64,000 nucleotides of DNA from Thiohalobacter sp. (GCF_027000115.1 NZ_JALTON010000037.1:1-64000), one strand, 5' to 3'; counted from the first letter of the stretch, positions 46,994 through 58,321 are shown. Notes: a model not told the origin generated them from the letters alone. Program-made: numbers and translations.

Positions 46994-48136
46994 ATGTCCA
47001 AGCGTGACTACTACGAAATCCTGGGTGTCCAGAAGAATGCGAGCGAGGCCGAACTGAAGAAGGCCTACCGCCGCATGGCGCAGAAGTACCATCCCGACCG
47101 CAATCCCGACGACAAGGCGGCCGAGGAGAAGTTCAAGGAAGTCAAGGAGGCCTACGAGGTTCTCTCTGACGCACGCAAGCGCGCGGCCTATGACCAGTTC
47201 GGCCATGCCGGGGTCGACCCCAATGCCGGCCCTGGTCCGGGTGGCTTCGGCGCCGGTGGCGCCAGCTTCTCGGACATATTCGGCGATGTCTTCGGCGACA
47301 TCTTCGGGGGCGGCGGTGGCCGCGGCGGCCAGCGCGCCTACCGCGGCGCGGACCTGCGCTACAACCTGGAACTGACGCTTGAGGAGGCCGTGGCCGGCAC
47401 CACCGTCAAGATCCGGGTGCCCACCATGACCGCCTGTACGGCCTGCGGCGGCAGTGGTGCCCGCAGCGGCAGTCGGCCGGAAACCTGTACCACCTGTGGC
47501 GGCGTCGGCCAGGTGCGCATGCAGCAGGGCTTCTTCTCCGTCCAGCAGACCTGCCCGCGCTGTCGCGGCACCGGCACCATCATCAGCGATCCCTGCACGG
47601 TCTGTCATGGTCATGGCCGGGTACAGGAAACCAAGACCCTGTCGGTGAAGGTTCCGGCCGGTGTCGATACCGGCGACCGCATCCGCCTCGCCGGCGAGGG
47701 CGAGGCCGGCGAGAACGGAGGCCCGCCGGGCGATCTCTACGTGCAGATCCGGGTAAAGGAGCATGCCATCTTCACCCGCGAGGACAACAACCTGTACTGC
47801 GAGGTACCCATCCCCTTTGTCACCGCCGCCCTGGGCGGCGAGCTGGAAGTACCGACGCTCGATGGCCGAGTGGTGCTCAAGATCCCCGAAGGCACCCAGT
47901 CCGGCAAGCTGTTCCGCCTGCGCGGCAAGGGCGTGCAGCCGGTGCGCGGTGGCCCGGTCGGCGATCTGATGGCTCGGGTGGTGGTGGAGACGCCGGTGAA
48001 CCTGTCGGCGAAGCAGAAGGAGCTGCTGCGCGAGTTCGAGCGCACCCTGGGCGAGAAGGGCGGTTCGCACCACAATCCCAAGTCCCATTCCTGGCTGGAC
48101 GGCGTCAAGCGTTTCTTCGACAACATGAAGCCCTGA
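46994..48136 (+). CDS. dnaJ: Chaperone DnaJ
   Basis: 380 residues. J domain with YHPDRNPDD (HPD), a G/F-rich linker (~residues 78-115), four CxxCxGxG-type zinc motifs ([36 protein letters not shown]), and the C-terminal substrate-binding domains. Cochaperone of DnaK. It is the last gene of the heat-shock block; a gene set for ribonucleotide reductase converges on it, 207 bp away with no clear terminator in the gap. Confidence 0.97.
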   Translation: MSKRDYYEILGVQKNASEAELKKAYRRMAQKYHPDRNPDDKAAEEKFKEVKEAYEVLSDARKRAAYDQFGHAGVDPNAGPGPGGFGAGGASFSDIFGDVFGDIFGGGGGRGGQRAYRGADLRYNLELTLEEAVAGTTVKIRVPTMTACTACGGSGARSGSRPETCTTCGGVGQVRMQQGFFSVQQTCPRCRGTGTIISDPCTVCHGHGRVQETKTLSVKVPAGVDTGDRIRLAGEGEAGENGGPPGDLYVQIRVKEHAIFTREDNNLYCEVPIPFVTAALGGELEVPTLDGRVVLKIPEGTQSGKLFRLRGKGVQPVRGGPVGDLMARVVVETPVNLSAKQKELLREFERTLGEKGGSHHNPKSHSWLDGVKRFFDNMKP

Positions 48137-48343
48137 GTCGAACGGGCCTTGCGAATCATTCTGTCCATGGTTGCAATGTGCGCTGACCTTGGTTTGGTTG
48201 GCCCGCATATTGCTCCAGGGCGGAAACGGGCGGTCGCAAATCGTACCCTGGGATATGGCAACCGAATCCCATTTGTTTTCCTGTAATGCAGGAAGTCGGT
48301 CGGCGTCCTCTCGTGCTCTGGTGCAGTAAGCGGACTGGTCTTG

Positions 48344-49513
48344 TCAATCCCAGCTGAGCGCGCCGCCGGTCTGGTACTCGGTCACACGGGTCTCGAAGAA
48401 GTTCTTCTCCTTGCGCAGGTTGGCCTGCTCGTCCAGCCAGGGCAGGGCGTTCTCCGCGCCCGGAAAGGGCTCCTCGACACCGAGCTGGCGCGCGCGGCGG
48501 TTGGCAATGAAGCGGAACTGCTCGCCATGCAGTTGCGCCGAGTAGCCGAGGATGGGTTCGGGCAGCAGGAAGCGGGCATAGGCGGTTTCCGCTGCCTCGG
48601 CCTCGTCCCACATCTCGCGCAGGGCGGCGGGGTCGGGCCGGATGGCCTCTTCCTCCATGATCTGGCGGGCCACGCGGATGCCGAATCCGGCATGCATGAC
48701 CTCGTCGCGCATGATGTACTGGAGTTGTTCCGCCGTGCCTTTCATCAGGCCACGCCGTTGCAAGGCGAATATCGGCGAGAAGCCGTTGTAGAACCAGCAG
48801 CCCTCGAACACGGCAGCGAAGAAGATGTAGGCCATCAGGAACTCCGCCAGGGTGTCGCGGTCGCGGAGGTCCACGTCCGGTCGCAGTACCGAGTCCAGCC
48901 GGCGGTTGGCAATGCGGATCTTGGCGTGGATCTCGGGCACCACGCGGTACCGGTTGTAGATCTCGCCCTGGTCGAGGTTGAGCGTCTCGATGCAGTGCTG
49001 GTAGGTCCAGGTATGCAGGGCTTCCTCGTAGACCTGCCGGGCCTGGTAGATCTGCAGCTCGGGTGCCGACATCTTTTCCATTACCGCCAGGCCGATGTTG
49101 CGCATGGCCAGAATGTCCGAGGTGGTGAGATAGGCAAGCACATTTTCATAGACATGCCGTTCCTCGGTGGTCAGGCGGTGGTGATAGTCGTGCACGTCCT
49201 GCGCCATGTTGATGTCCAGCGGCGTCCAGTGGTTGCGGTTGGCGTTGAGGAAGTACTTCCAGGCCCAGGGGTAGCGGAAGGGCGCGAGCTGGTTGATGTC
49301 GGTCAGGCCGTTGACGACCCGCTTGTCGCGGGGGTCCACGGGCCGCGCGGCGGGCTGTGAGCGGCCGGCGGGAAGGGCCGGACCACCCAGTGCCGTGTCA
49401 GCGGTCGGGGCCGGGGCGTCGTCCGGCAGGGTCACGGGCGGCGGCGGGGCCTGTTCCGGCGAGGCGGTCGTGCGTTGCAGCAATGCGGCAAGGGGGTCGT
49501 TCCATTCGTTCAT
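48344..49513 (-). CDS. nrdB: Class Ia ribonucleotide reductase beta subunit
   Basis: 389 residues. The N-terminal ~60 residues are Pro/Ala-rich and poorly conserved. Iron ligands lie in NMAQDVHDY, EEALHTWTY (ExxH, with the radical tyrosine at H+4), FEGCWFYNG and RDEVMHAGFG (ExxH). The tyrosine is present, so this is not a Phe-type class Ic protein. Forms the radical cofactor with O2 and passes it to NrdA. Lies 34 bp downstream of nrdA, same operon. GGAG precedes the start. Confidence 0.93.
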   Translation of the reverse strand: MNEWNDPLAALLQRTTASPEQAPPPPVTLPDDAPAPTADTALGGPALPAGRSQPAARPVDPRDKRVVNGLTDINQLAPFRYPWAWKYFLNANRNHWTPLDINMAQDVHDYHHRLTTEERHVYENVLAYLTTSDILAMRNIGLAVMEKMSAPELQIYQARQVYEEALHTWTYQHCIETLNLDQGEIYNRYRVVPEIHAKIRIANRRLDSVLRPDVDLRDRDTLAEFLMAYIFFAAVFEGCWFYNGFSPIFALQRRGLMKGTAEQLQYIMRDEVMHAGFGIRVARQIMEEEAIRPDPAALREMWDEAEAAETAYARFLLPEPILGYSAQLHGEQFRFIANRRARQLGVEEPFPGAENALPWLDEQANLRKEKNFFETRVTEYQTGGALSWD

Positions 49514-49547
49514 GTCGGTCGTCTCCTGAATTCCGTGGGCTGGCGCG

Positions 49548-52400
49548 TTACTGGCAGGCTTCGCATTCGGGGTCGTCTATGGCGCAGGCCTTGGGCGCGT
49601 CGCGCTCGCCTTCGTCGGTCTTTTCCATGTGCGTGGCGCCGAGGGTACGCAGGTAATAGGTGGTCTTGAGGCCACGCAGCCAGGCCAGCTTGTACAGTGC
49701 GTCCAGCTTCTTGCCCGAGGGTTCGGCGAGGTAGAGGTTCAGCGACTGTGCCTGGTCGATCCATTTCTGACGCCGGGCCGCCGCCTCTACCAGCCAGCGG
49801 GGATCGATCTCGAAGGCGGTGGCATAAAGGGCCTTGAGATCCTCGGGAATGCGGTCGATGGCGGCCAGCGAGCCGTCGTAGTACTTGAGGTCGTTGATCA
49901 TCACCGCGTCCCACAGTCCGCGCGCCTTGAGGTCGCGCACCAGGGCCTCGTTGACCACCGTGAACTCGCCCGACAGGTTCGATTTCACGAACAGGTTCTG
50001 GTAGGTGGGTTCGATGGACTGGGATACGCCGCAGATGTTGGAGATGGTGGCCGTGGGCGCGATGGCCAGGCAGTTGGAGTTGCGCATGCCGACGGTGCGC
50101 ACGCGCTCGCGCAGTGCCTCCCAGTCCAGGGTGCTGCCGCGGTCGACCTCCAGCAGCGGGCCGCGGACCTCGGCCAGCAGATCGAGCGAGTCGATGGGCA
50201 GAATGCCGCGGCTCCACAGCGAGCCGTCGAAGCTGGGATAGCGGCCCCGCTCCTCGGCCAGCTCGGTCGAGGCCTGGATGGCGAAGTAGGACAGGGCCTC
50301 CATGCTGCGGTCGGCGAACTCGACCGCGGCCTCGCTGGCGTAAGGGATGCGCAGGCGATGCAGCGCATCCTGGAAACCCATGAGCCCCAGTCCGACCGGC
50401 CGGTGGCGCAGGTTGGCGCGGCGGGCCTGGGGCACGCTGTAGTAGTTGATGTCGATGACATTGTCGAGCATGCGCAGGGCGATGCCCACGGTGCGCGCCA
50501 GTTTCTCCGTGTCCAGCCCCTCGTCGTCGACGTGGGCGGCCAGGTTGACCGAGCCCAGGTTGCACACCGCGATCTCGTCGTCGGAGGTGTTGAGGGTGAT
50601 CTCGGTACAGAGGTTGGACGAATGCACCACGCCCGCGTGCTGTTGCGGCGAGCGCAGGTTGCAGGGGTCCTTGAAGGTGATCCAGGGATGCCCCGTCTCG
50701 AACAGCATGCCCAGCATACGCCGCCAGAGATCCTGGGCGCGGAGCTTCTTGTGCACGCGCAGCTCGCCACGCTCGGCCATGGCCTCGTACTCGGCATAGC
50801 GGGCCTCGAAGGCGGCGCCGGTGAGATCGTGCAGGTCCGGCACCTCGTCGGGCGAGAACAGGGTCCAGTCGCCGTCCTCCGCCACCCGCTTCATGAACAG
50901 GTCCGGTACCCAGTTGGCGGTGTTCATGTCATGGGTGCGGCGGCGTTCGTCGCCCGTGTTCTTGCGCAGCTCCAGGAATTCCTCGATGTCGATGTGCCAG
51001 GTCTCCAGGTAGGCACAGACGGCCCCCTTGCGCTTGCCGCCCTGGTTGACCGCGACGGCGGTGTCATTGGCGACCTTGAGAAAGGGCACCACGCCCTGGC
51101 TGGTGCCGTTGGTGCCCTTGATGTGGGCGCCCAGACCGCGCACCCGGCTCCAGTCGTTGCCCAGGCCGCCGGCGAACTTGGACAGCAGGGCGTTGTCGCG
51201 GATGGCGCTGTAGATGCCATCCAGATCGTCGGGCACGGTGGTCAGGTAGCAGCTCGAGAGCTGCGGGCGCAGGGTGCCGGCGTTGAACAGGGTGGGCGTG
51301 GAACTCATGAAATCGAACGATGACAGCAGTTCGTAGAACTCGATGGCGCGTGCCTCGCGGTCGATTTCGCGGATGGCCAGGCCCATGGCCACGCGCATGA
51401 AGAAGGCCTGGGGCAGTTCGAAGCGCACGCCCTCGTGGTGCAGGAAGTAGCGGTCATAGAGCGTCTGCAGGCCGAGGTAGCCGAACTGCCGGTCGCGTTC
51501 CGGTTTCAGTGCCGCGGCGAGCCGGGCCAGGTCAAAGCGGCCGAGTTCGGGGTCCAGGTGTTCGGTGTCGATGGCCTTGCGGACGTAGCGCTCGAAGTAG
51601 TCGGCGTAGGGGTCCTCCGGCGGCAGCCGGTCCAGATCGGGCCGGGTATCGAGCACGAAGGCATGGGCCTCGTCGATCAGGCGATCGAGCAGCAGCCGTG
51701 CCGCCGCGCGCCCGTGATCGGGGTCCTGCTCGATCAGGCCGCGGGCGGCGAGGATCAGCGCCTGGCCGACATCCTGCTCGGGCATGCCGTCGTACAGGTT
51801 GCGTTCCGTCTCCCGCAGGATGGCACCGGCGTCGGCGCCGGCCAGGCCGGCGCAGGCACGCTCGATACGGGTGCGCAGCAGGGCGGGATCCAGCGTGGCC
51901 AGGCTGCCGTCGGCACGGCGCAGGTTCAGACGCGGCGCTTCGTTCCCGGACTCGGCGGCGGGTGCGCTCGCGGCCCGTTCGCGGGCGCGCTGTTCGCGGT
52001 ACAGCACATAGGCGCGGGCTACCTTGTGATGCCCGCCGCGCATCAGCGCCAGCTCGACCTGGTCCTGGATGTCCTCGATGTGCACGGCACCGCCCTGGGG
52101 CTGGCGCCGGAGCAGGGCGGCCACCACGTCCTCGGTCAGTGCCGCCACCGTGTCGTGGATGCGCCGCGAGGCCGCGCCCTGGCCGCCTTCCACGGCCAGG
52201 AAGGCCTTGGTCAGGGCCACGGCGATCTTGGTGGGGTCGAAGGGGGTGCGGGCACCGTTGCGGCGGATCACCGCGTGGCTGGTGGTTGCCGGCGAGCGCG
52301 CGGCCGCCTCGTCGAGGGTCGGCGGGATTGTGGCGGACCCGGCGAACGGGACGCCGGGCATCGGATCGTTGCTGCCCGGGGTCGGGGCTTGTCGTGGCAT
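49548..52400 (-). CDS. nrdA: Class Ia ribonucleotide reductase alpha subunit with two ATP-cones
   Basis: 950 residues, well preceded by GGAGGAGGAAG. Two N-terminal ATP-cone domains: ~residues 42-145 (VIRRNGARTPFDPTKIAVAL) and ~155-245 (NLRRADGSLATLDPALLRTRI), the second corresponding to the E. coli cone; two-cone NrdA is known in Pseudomonas. Active-site elements NLCTEITLN, AVCNLGSVNL and LSSCYLTTV are present; the C-terminal redox cysteines are CAIDDPECEAC. Reduces ribonucleoside diphosphates. Its leader holds a cobalamin riboswitch. Confidence 0.94.
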   Translation of the reverse strand: MPRQAPTPGSNDPMPGVPFAGSATIPPTLDEAAARSPATTSHAVIRRNGARTPFDPTKIAVALTKAFLAVEGGQGAASRRIHDTVAALTEDVVAALLRRQPQGGAVHIEDIQDQVELALMRGGHHKVARAYVLYREQRARERAASAPAAESGNEAPRLNLRRADGSLATLDPALLRTRIERACAGLAGADAGAILRETERNLYDGMPEQDVGQALILAARGLIEQDPDHGRAAARLLLDRLIDEAHAFVLDTRPDLDRLPPEDPYADYFERYVRKAIDTEHLDPELGRFDLARLAAALKPERDRQFGYLGLQTLYDRYFLHHEGVRFELPQAFFMRVAMGLAIREIDREARAIEFYELLSSFDFMSSTPTLFNAGTLRPQLSSCYLTTVPDDLDGIYSAIRDNALLSKFAGGLGNDWSRVRGLGAHIKGTNGTSQGVVPFLKVANDTAVAVNQGGKRKGAVCAYLETWHIDIEEFLELRKNTGDERRRTHDMNTANWVPDLFMKRVAEDGDWTLFSPDEVPDLHDLTGAAFEARYAEYEAMAERGELRVHKKLRAQDLWRRMLGMLFETGHPWITFKDPCNLRSPQQHAGVVHSSNLCTEITLNTSDDEIAVCNLGSVNLAAHVDDEGLDTEKLARTVGIALRMLDNVIDINYYSVPQARRANLRHRPVGLGLMGFQDALHRLRIPYASEAAVEFADRSMEALSYFAIQASTELAEERGRYPSFDGSLWSRGILPIDSLDLLAEVRGPLLEVDRGSTLDWEALRERVRTVGMRNSNCLAIAPTATISNICGVSQSIEPTYQNLFVKSNLSGEFTVVNEALVRDLKARGLWDAVMINDLKYYDGSLAAIDRIPEDLKALYATAFEIDPRWLVEAAARRQKWIDQAQSLNLYLAEPSGKKLDALYKLAWLRGLKTTYYLRTLGATHMEKTDEGERDAPKACAIDDPECEACQ

Positions 52401-52571
52401 GGCGCTTCCTCCTCCGTCGGTTTGGGGTCGGGCGCCTGCGCGTCAACGGTGGGGGAAGACCTGGGTCTGCCGGCTTGTGGCCGGCCGGCGAACCGCAAGG
52501 GGTCGCCATCCCCGACGCCTGTTACGCGAAGGCGAGGGTTACGGACGGGCCGCCGACCGGGCGGACGCCGT

Positions 52572-52774
52572 CGTCTCCGGCAGGTCTTCGGACTCGGGGG
52601 CAGAACAGATGTGGCCTGGGGCCGCGGCTTCCCATCCTCTGCGGACAGTGCCTGGCACCGCGGGGTGCGGTGCCGCGCGGCCTTCGTTCCCCCTCACCGC
52701 TGCGCGTCAGTCCCGGATTCGCACCGGGTTCCCTCTTGCAGCCACCCCAAGGGATTGGGGTGGCACCGGAGACG
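52572..52774 (-). promoter_or_regulatory. Cobalamin (B12) riboswitch upstream of nrdA
   Basis: On the minus strand the element is closed by P1: CGTCTCCGG (52766-52774) with CCGGAGACG (52572-52580), nine perfect pairs. Between are the cobalamin-riboswitch hallmarks GGGAACCCGGTGCGAATCC followed by GGGACTG and CGCAGCGGTGA, the GGCACTG segment, GATGGGAAGCC, and the B12 box GAGTCCGAAGACCTGCC (52577-52595). About 170 nt with GC hairpins separate it from the nrdA start, room for an expression platform. Adenosylcobalamin would be expected to turn nrdAB off. Confidence 0.93.
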
Positions 52775-52780
52775 AACCAC

Positions 52781-52809
52781 AAGATAGTGGGGTTCAGGGT
52801 GCCTTGCAA
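52781..52809 (-). promoter_or_regulatory. nrdA riboswitch promoter
   Basis: On the minus strand TTGCAA (52804-52809), exactly 17 bp, TATCTT (52781-52786), overlapping the last codons and stop of metR. The predicted start at about 52774 is the first base of the riboswitch P1 helix. Confidence 0.65.
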
Positions 52810-53693
52810 GCCCCCATTTTCCGTGCCAGGTCGAGGAAGTCCCGCAGCCAGGGCAGATCTGCGTCGGCGGCGCGGATGGCCGCCAGCATCCGTCCGCGCA
52901 GGCCATGGCGCCCCAGTGGCCGTGCGGCCAGCCGTTCCCGTTCGAGCGCGTCCCGAAGCACCCAGTCGGGCAGGGCGGCGACCCCGCGCCGGCTGGCCAC
53001 CAGCTGCAGGATCACGGCGGTCAGTTCGCAGGGCCGAACGGCGGCCGGTTCCACGCCCGCGGGATCGAGAAAGCGGCCGAACAGGTCCAGCCGTGAGCGT
53101 GGCACCGGGTAGGTGATGAGGGTCTGGTCGGCGAGGTGCCGGGGCTGGATGCGCTTGAGCCGGGTGAGGGGGTGATCGGGTGCGAGCGCCAGCAGGGCCT
53201 CGTAGTCGAACAGGGGTTCGAAGTGCAGCGAGCGGTGGCGGCTGCGGTCCGAGGTGATGACCAGGTCCACCTCGCCCGCGAGCAGTGCGGGCAGGGCGTC
53301 GAAGGCGCTGGCGTGGATGTCGATGTCCACTTCCGGCCAGCGGTCGCGAAAGTCCTCCAGCAGCGGCAGCAACCAGTCGTAGCAGGCGTGGCACTCGATG
53401 GTGAGGTGCAGGCGGCCTGCGGCGGCAGCTTCATCGGACTTGAGAAACCGCTCCGTATCGGCCACGGCCGGCAGCACCTGGCGCGCCAGCGCCAGCAGGC
53501 GTTCGCCCGCGGCGGTGAGCCGCAATGGCCGGGTGCCGCGGCGCAGCAGCGGGGTGTCGAAATGGGTTTCCAGCGCGCGCAGCTGATGCGAAAGGGCCGA
53601 CTGGGTGAGGTGCAGACGGCGGGCGGCGCCGGCCAGGCTGCCGGTCTCGGCCAGCGCCTGCAGCGTGCGCAGATGGCGGAGCTCCAGGAACAT
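52794..53693 (-). CDS. metR: LysR-type regulator MetR
   Basis: 299 residues. N-terminal helix-turn-helix EFRHL-style start (LELRHLRTLQALAETGSLAGAARRLHLTQSALSHQLRALE) then a LysR effector domain. Divergent transcription from metE, and MetR boxes between them, support MetR, which uses homocysteine as coactivator of metE. Its last codons overlap the promoter of the nrdA riboswitch transcript, and it reads in the same direction as nrdA. Confidence 0.9.
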   Translation of the reverse strand: MFLELRHLRTLQALAETGSLAGAARRLHLTQSALSHQLRALETHFDTPLLRRGTRPLRLTAAGERLLALARQVLPAVADTERFLKSDEAAAAGRLHLTIECHACYDWLLPLLEDFRDRWPEVDIDIHASAFDALPALLAGEVDLVITSDRSRHRSLHFEPLFDYEALLALAPDHPLTRLKRIQPRHLADQTLITYPVPRSRLDLFGRFLDPAGVEPAAVRPCELTAVILQLVASRRGVAALPDWVLRDALERERLAARPLGRHGLRGRMLAAIRAADADLPWLRDFLDLARKMGACKAP

Positions 53694-53736
53694 GAATGAA
53701 ATTCAGTGACGCAGTGAAAAATTTGAGTTTGATTCA
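53693..53736. promoter_or_regulatory. Two MetR boxes between metR and metE
   Basis: TGAATGAAATTCA (53693-53705) matches TGAA-N5-TTCA fully; TGAGTTTGATTCA (53724-53736) matches with one change. The first overlaps the metR start codon, fitting autorepression. Confidence 0.75.
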
Positions 53737-53792
53737 GTGTCCTCGGCTCACCATACTCGCCGCCGTCAGCCGATACAACAGGGAGCGGCAAC

Positions 53793-56087
53793 ATGCGTAT
53801 ACACAATCTGGGATTCCCGCGCATCGGCGCGCGCAGGGAGCTGAAGACGGCCCTGGAAGCCTACTGGCGCGGGGACATCGACCGCGCGCAACTGGAGGCC
53901 ACGGGGCGTGAGCTGCGGACCCGCCACTGGGCGTTGCAGCGCGCGGCCGGTCTGGACCTGATTCCGGTCGGTGACTTCAGCTTCTACGACAGCATGCTCG
54001 ATCATGCCGCCCTGCTGGGCGTGGTGCCGCCCCGCTTCGGCTGGCAGGGAGGCACAGTCGACCTGGACCTGCAGTTCGCCATGGCCCGCGGCACGACCAT
54101 CGACGGTGCGCCGCTGGCTGCCTGCGAAATGACCAAGTGGTTCGATACCAACTACCATTATCTGGTGCCGGAGCTGGCGCCGGGGCAGCGGTTCCGGATT
54201 TCGAGCGAACGCCTGTTCGAGGAAGTGCGCGAGGCGCGCGCCCAGGGGTTGCCCTTCAAGCCGGTGCTCATAGGTCCGGTCACCTGGTTGTGGCTGGCCA
54301 AGTCGCGGGTCGCCGGATTCGACCGCCTGGACCTGTTCGAACCGCTGGTCGAGGCCTATGGCGAGGTGCTGGAGCGGCTGGCCGACGAGGGGGCCGACTG
54401 GGTGCAGGTGGACGAGCCGGCGCTGGTGCTGGATCTGCCGCCAGCCTGGCAGCAGGGCTGTGAGCGGGCCTACCATGCGTTGCAGTCCTGCCGCGCGCGG
54501 TTGCTGTTGACCACCTACTTCGGGGCGCTGGGCGACAATCTCGGACTCGCCGCGCGACTGCCGGTGGCCGGGCTGCATGTCGACCTGGTGCGCGGTGCCG
54601 ACCAGCTCGATGCCGTGCTCGACCGGCTGCCGCCCTACAAGGTGCTGTCGCTGGGCGTGATCGACGGCCGCAACGTGTGGCGGACCGACCCGGATGCCGC
54701 ATTGCAACCCTTGACGCAGGCGCGCGAGCGCATCGGCGACGAACGGCTCTGGGTTGCGCCTTCCTGCTCCCTGCTGCACGTGCCAGTGGATCTGGAACTG
54801 GAGGACAGTCTGGATCCGGGCCTGCGCGGCTGGCTCGCCTTCGCCGTGCAGAAGCTCGACGAGTTGTCCCTGTTGCGGCGGGTGCTGGCTGGCGATGTCG
54901 ACGCCTTGCCGGCGCTGGAAGCTGCCCGTGCGGCGATCGCGGCACGCCGGGCCGATCCGCGTCTGCACAGCGAGGCCGTGGCCAGGCGGCTGGCGGGCAT
55001 TGGCGCGGAGGACCTGTCTCGCCACGCGCCATTCCACGTGCGGCGTCCCCTGCAACAGGCCCGGCTGCGGCTGCCGCCGTTTCCGACCACGACCATCGGT
55101 TCCTTTCCGCAGACGGCCGAGATCCGCCAGTGGCGGCGCGACCATCGCCAGGGGCGGCTGGACACGGCGGCCTACGAGGGCCTGCTGCGGGATGAGATCG
55201 CCGAGATCATTCGTCGCCAGGAGGCGCTGGGTCTGGACGTGCTGGTCCACGGCGAGCCCGAACGCACCGACATGGTCGAGTACTTCGGCGAGCGCCTGGC
55301 CGGCTTCGCCATCACCCGCTTCGGCTGGGTACAGTCCTACGGGTCGCGCTGCGTGAAGCCGCCGATCCTCTATGGCGACGTCCGGCGCCCGGGGCCGATC
55401 ACGGTCGAGTGGGCGCGCTTCGCCCAGTCGCTGACCGAGCGGCCGGTGAAGGGCATGCTCACCGGCCCGGTGACCCTTCTCAACTGGTCCTTCGTCCGCG
55501 ACGACCGGCCGCGTGCCGACACCTGCCGACAGATCGCGCTGGCCCTGCGCGACGAGGTCTGCGATCTGGAGGCGGCCGGCATCCGCATCATCCAGATCGA
55601 CGAAGCGGCCTTGCGCGAGGGTCTGCCGCTGCGTCGCGCGGAACAGGCCGCCTATCTGGACTGGGCGGTGGCCGCCTTCCGTCTGACCGCCTCGGGGGTC
55701 CGCGACGAGACCCAGATCCATACCCACATGTGCTACTCGGAGTTCAACGACATCCTTGCGGCCATCGCCGGCATGGATGCCGATGTCATCACTATCGAAA
55801 CCTCGCGTTCGCAGATGGAGCTGCTGGATGCCTTCGTCGACTTCGAGTACCCGAACGACATCGGCCCCGGCGTCTACGACATCCACTCGCCGAATGTGCC
55901 GACCGTGGAATCGATGGTGGCGCTGCTGCAGCGGGCGGCGGAGCGTATTCCGGCGGAGCAGCTGTGGGTGAATCCCGACTGCGGCCTCAAGACCCGCGGC
56001 TGGGCCGAGGTCGAGCCGGCACTGCGCAACATGGTGGCGGCGGCCCGGCGCATGCGGACAGCCATCGCGGCCCGGAACAGGGCCTGA
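53793..56087 (+). CDS. metE: Cobalamin-independent methionine synthase
   Basis: 764 residues. N-terminal half begins [16 protein letters not shown]; the catalytic C-terminal half has the zinc ligands in HTHMCYSEF (His, Cys) and [11 protein letters not shown] (Cys). Transfers methyl from methyltetrahydropteroyl-triglutamate to homocysteine without B12. MetR boxes precede it. Its 60-100 nt leader holds no riboswitch, unlike nrdA on the other side of metR. Confidence 0.96.
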   Translation: MRIHNLGFPRIGARRELKTALEAYWRGDIDRAQLEATGRELRTRHWALQRAAGLDLIPVGDFSFYDSMLDHAALLGVVPPRFGWQGGTVDLDLQFAMARGTTIDGAPLAACEMTKWFDTNYHYLVPELAPGQRFRISSERLFEEVREARAQGLPFKPVLIGPVTWLWLAKSRVAGFDRLDLFEPLVEAYGEVLERLADEGADWVQVDEPALVLDLPPAWQQGCERAYHALQSCRARLLLTTYFGALGDNLGLAARLPVAGLHVDLVRGADQLDAVLDRLPPYKVLSLGVIDGRNVWRTDPDAALQPLTQARERIGDERLWVAPSCSLLHVPVDLELEDSLDPGLRGWLAFAVQKLDELSLLRRVLAGDVDALPALEAARAAIAARRADPRLHSEAVARRLAGIGAEDLSRHAPFHVRRPLQQARLRLPPFPTTTIGSFPQTAEIRQWRRDHRQGRLDTAAYEGLLRDEIAEIIRRQEALGLDVLVHGEPERTDMVEYFGERLAGFAITRFGWVQSYGSRCVKPPILYGDVRRPGPITVEWARFAQSLTERPVKGMLTGPVTLLNWSFVRDDRPRADTCRQIALALRDEVCDLEAAGIRIIQIDEAALREGLPLRRAEQAAYLDWAVAAFRLTASGVRDETQIHTHMCYSEFNDILAAIAGMDADVITIETSRSQMELLDAFVDFEYPNDIGPGVYDIHSPNVPTVESMVALLQRAAERIPAEQLWVNPDCGLKTRGWAEVEPALRNMVAAARRMRTAIAARNRA

Positions 56088-56131
56088 GTCGCACCCTCGC
56101 GGGAATTCGGTTAGGCTTCCCGCCTGCCTGA

Positions 56132-56974
<843 letters not shown>

Positions 56975-56977
<3 letters not shown>

Positions 56978-57004
56978 ACACCCGCGGCGGGCTTGGCGTA
57001 CAAT
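56975..57004 (+). promoter_or_regulatory. Putative carAB promoter
   Basis: TAGACA (56975-56980), 18 bp, TACAAT (56999-57004), overlapping the dapB stop. Transcription would start about 110 nt before carA, leaving room for regulation; a hairpin lies in that leader. Confidence 0.5.
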
Positions 57005-57079
57005 ACCGCCTCAGCGCGTGGTCGTCCGTTCTGGGCGACACCCTCGGAAAATGGCTTTTGGAAACAGCGGGATGGCCTG

Positions 57080-57098
57080 AAGCGGGGTCCTCCCGCTT
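57080..57098 (+). terminator. Hairpin in the carA leader
   Basis: AAGCGGG and CCCGCTT around GTCCT, followed by TCTGT. It lies 25 bp before the carA start. It could end dapB readthrough or attenuate carAB; the U-tract is weak. Confidence 0.45.
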
Positions 57099-57122
57099 TC
57101 TGTATGCGAGCTGGAGGTCCCG

Positions 57123-58271
57123 TTGAGGAAACCTGCCCTGCTGGTCCTTGCCGATGGCAGCGTCTTTCGTGGCGAGTCGATCGGCATGGAGGGAGAGACG
57201 GTCGGCGAGGTGGTGTTCAACACCGCCATGACCGGCTATCAGGAAATCCTCACCGATCCCTCCTATGCGCGCCAGATCGTCACCCTGACCTGTCCCCATA
57301 TCGGCAACGTTGGCTGCAACGAGATCGACGAGGAGTCCTCGCACGTCCATGCCGCCGGGCTGGTGATCCGCGACCTGCCGTTGATCCACAGCAACTGGCG
57401 CGCAGAGTGTTCGCTGGAGGACTATCTGGTCCGCAACCGGGTGGTGGCCATTGCCGGCATCGACACCCGACGCCTGACCCGCATCCTGCGCGAGAAGGGC
57501 GCCCAGAACGGCTGCATCGTTGCCGGCGAGGGCGTGGACGAGCCGGCGGCACTGGCAGCCGCCCGGGCCTTCCCCGGCCTCAAGGGCATGGACCTGGCGA
57601 AGGAAGTCACCACCCATCAGCCCTATGAGTGGGCCCAGGGCACCTGGACGCTGGAGGGCGGTCTGCCCGAGGCGCCGCATCCCATCGACGAGAAGTTGCC
57701 GCTGCATGTGGTGGCCTATGACTTCGGGGTCAAGCGCAACATCCTGCGCATGCTGGTCGACCGGGGCTGCCATGTCACCGTGGTCCCGGCGCAGACGCCG
57801 GCCAGCGTGGCCATGGAGCTGAAGCCGGATGGGGTGTTCCTGTCCAACGGCCCCGGCGATCCCGAGCCCTGCGACTATGCCATTGCCGCCATCCGCGAGC
57901 TGGCCGACCGGCGCGTGCCCCTGTTCGGCATCTGTCTCGGTCACCAGCTGCTGTCGCTGGCCAGCGGCGCGCGCACCCTGAAGATGAAATTCGGTCACCA
58001 TGGCGCCAACCATCCGGTACAGGATCTCGACAGCGGCGCGGTGATGATCACCAGCCAGAACCACGGTTTCGCGGTGGACGAGGGCAGCCTGCCCGACAAG
58101 CTGCGCGCCACCCATCGTTCCCTGTTCGACGGCTCGCTGCAGGGCGTGGAACGCACCGACATCCCGGCCTTCGGTTTCCAGGGGCACCCGGAAGCCAGCC
58201 CCGGCCCGCACGACGTGGCACCGCTGTTCGATCGCTTCATCGACCTCATGCGAGTGAGGCGCGAGGCGTGA
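57123..58271 (+). CDS. carA: Carbamoyl-phosphate synthase small subunit
   Basis: 382 residues, started at the TTG at 57123 with GGAGG upstream. The glutaminase domain has the nucleophile in [13 protein letters not shown] and the His-Glu pair in [12 protein letters not shown]. It delivers ammonia from glutamine to CarB. The normal C-terminus ([11 protein letters not shown]) is followed by RVRREA from inserted repeat sequence; a second, diverged copy of the C-terminal codons (ALFDRFIELMEKD) lies 101 bp further on, outside the gene. Confidence 0.94.
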   Translation: MRKPALLVLADGSVFRGESIGMEGETVGEVVFNTAMTGYQEILTDPSYARQIVTLTCPHIGNVGCNEIDEESSHVHAAGLVIRDLPLIHSNWRAECSLEDYLVRNRVVAIAGIDTRRLTRILREKGAQNGCIVAGEGVDEPAALAAARAFPGLKGMDLAKEVTTHQPYEWAQGTWTLEGGLPEAPHPIDEKLPLHVVAYDFGVKRNILRMLVDRGCHVTVVPAQTPASVAMELKPDGVFLSNGPGDPEPCDYAIAAIRELADRRVPLFGICLGHQLLSLASGARTLKMKFGHHGANHPVQDLDSGAVMITSQNHGFAVDEGSLPDKLRATHRSLFDGSLQGVERTDIPAFGFQGHPEASPGPHDVAPLFDRFIDLMRVRREA

Positions 58272-58321
58272 GGCGCAGGATGGGCAAGGGAGCGCAGCGA
58301 CGTGCCCATCACGATTCAGCG
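58251..58321. repeat. Repeat insert at the carA 3' end
   Basis: Begins with GTGAGGC-GCGAGGC-GTGAGGC tandem heptamers and continues into a hairpin whose arms GATGGGCA (58279-58286) and TGCCCATC (58303-58310) pair. It sits between the two copies of the carA C-terminal codons. Confidence 0.6.
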
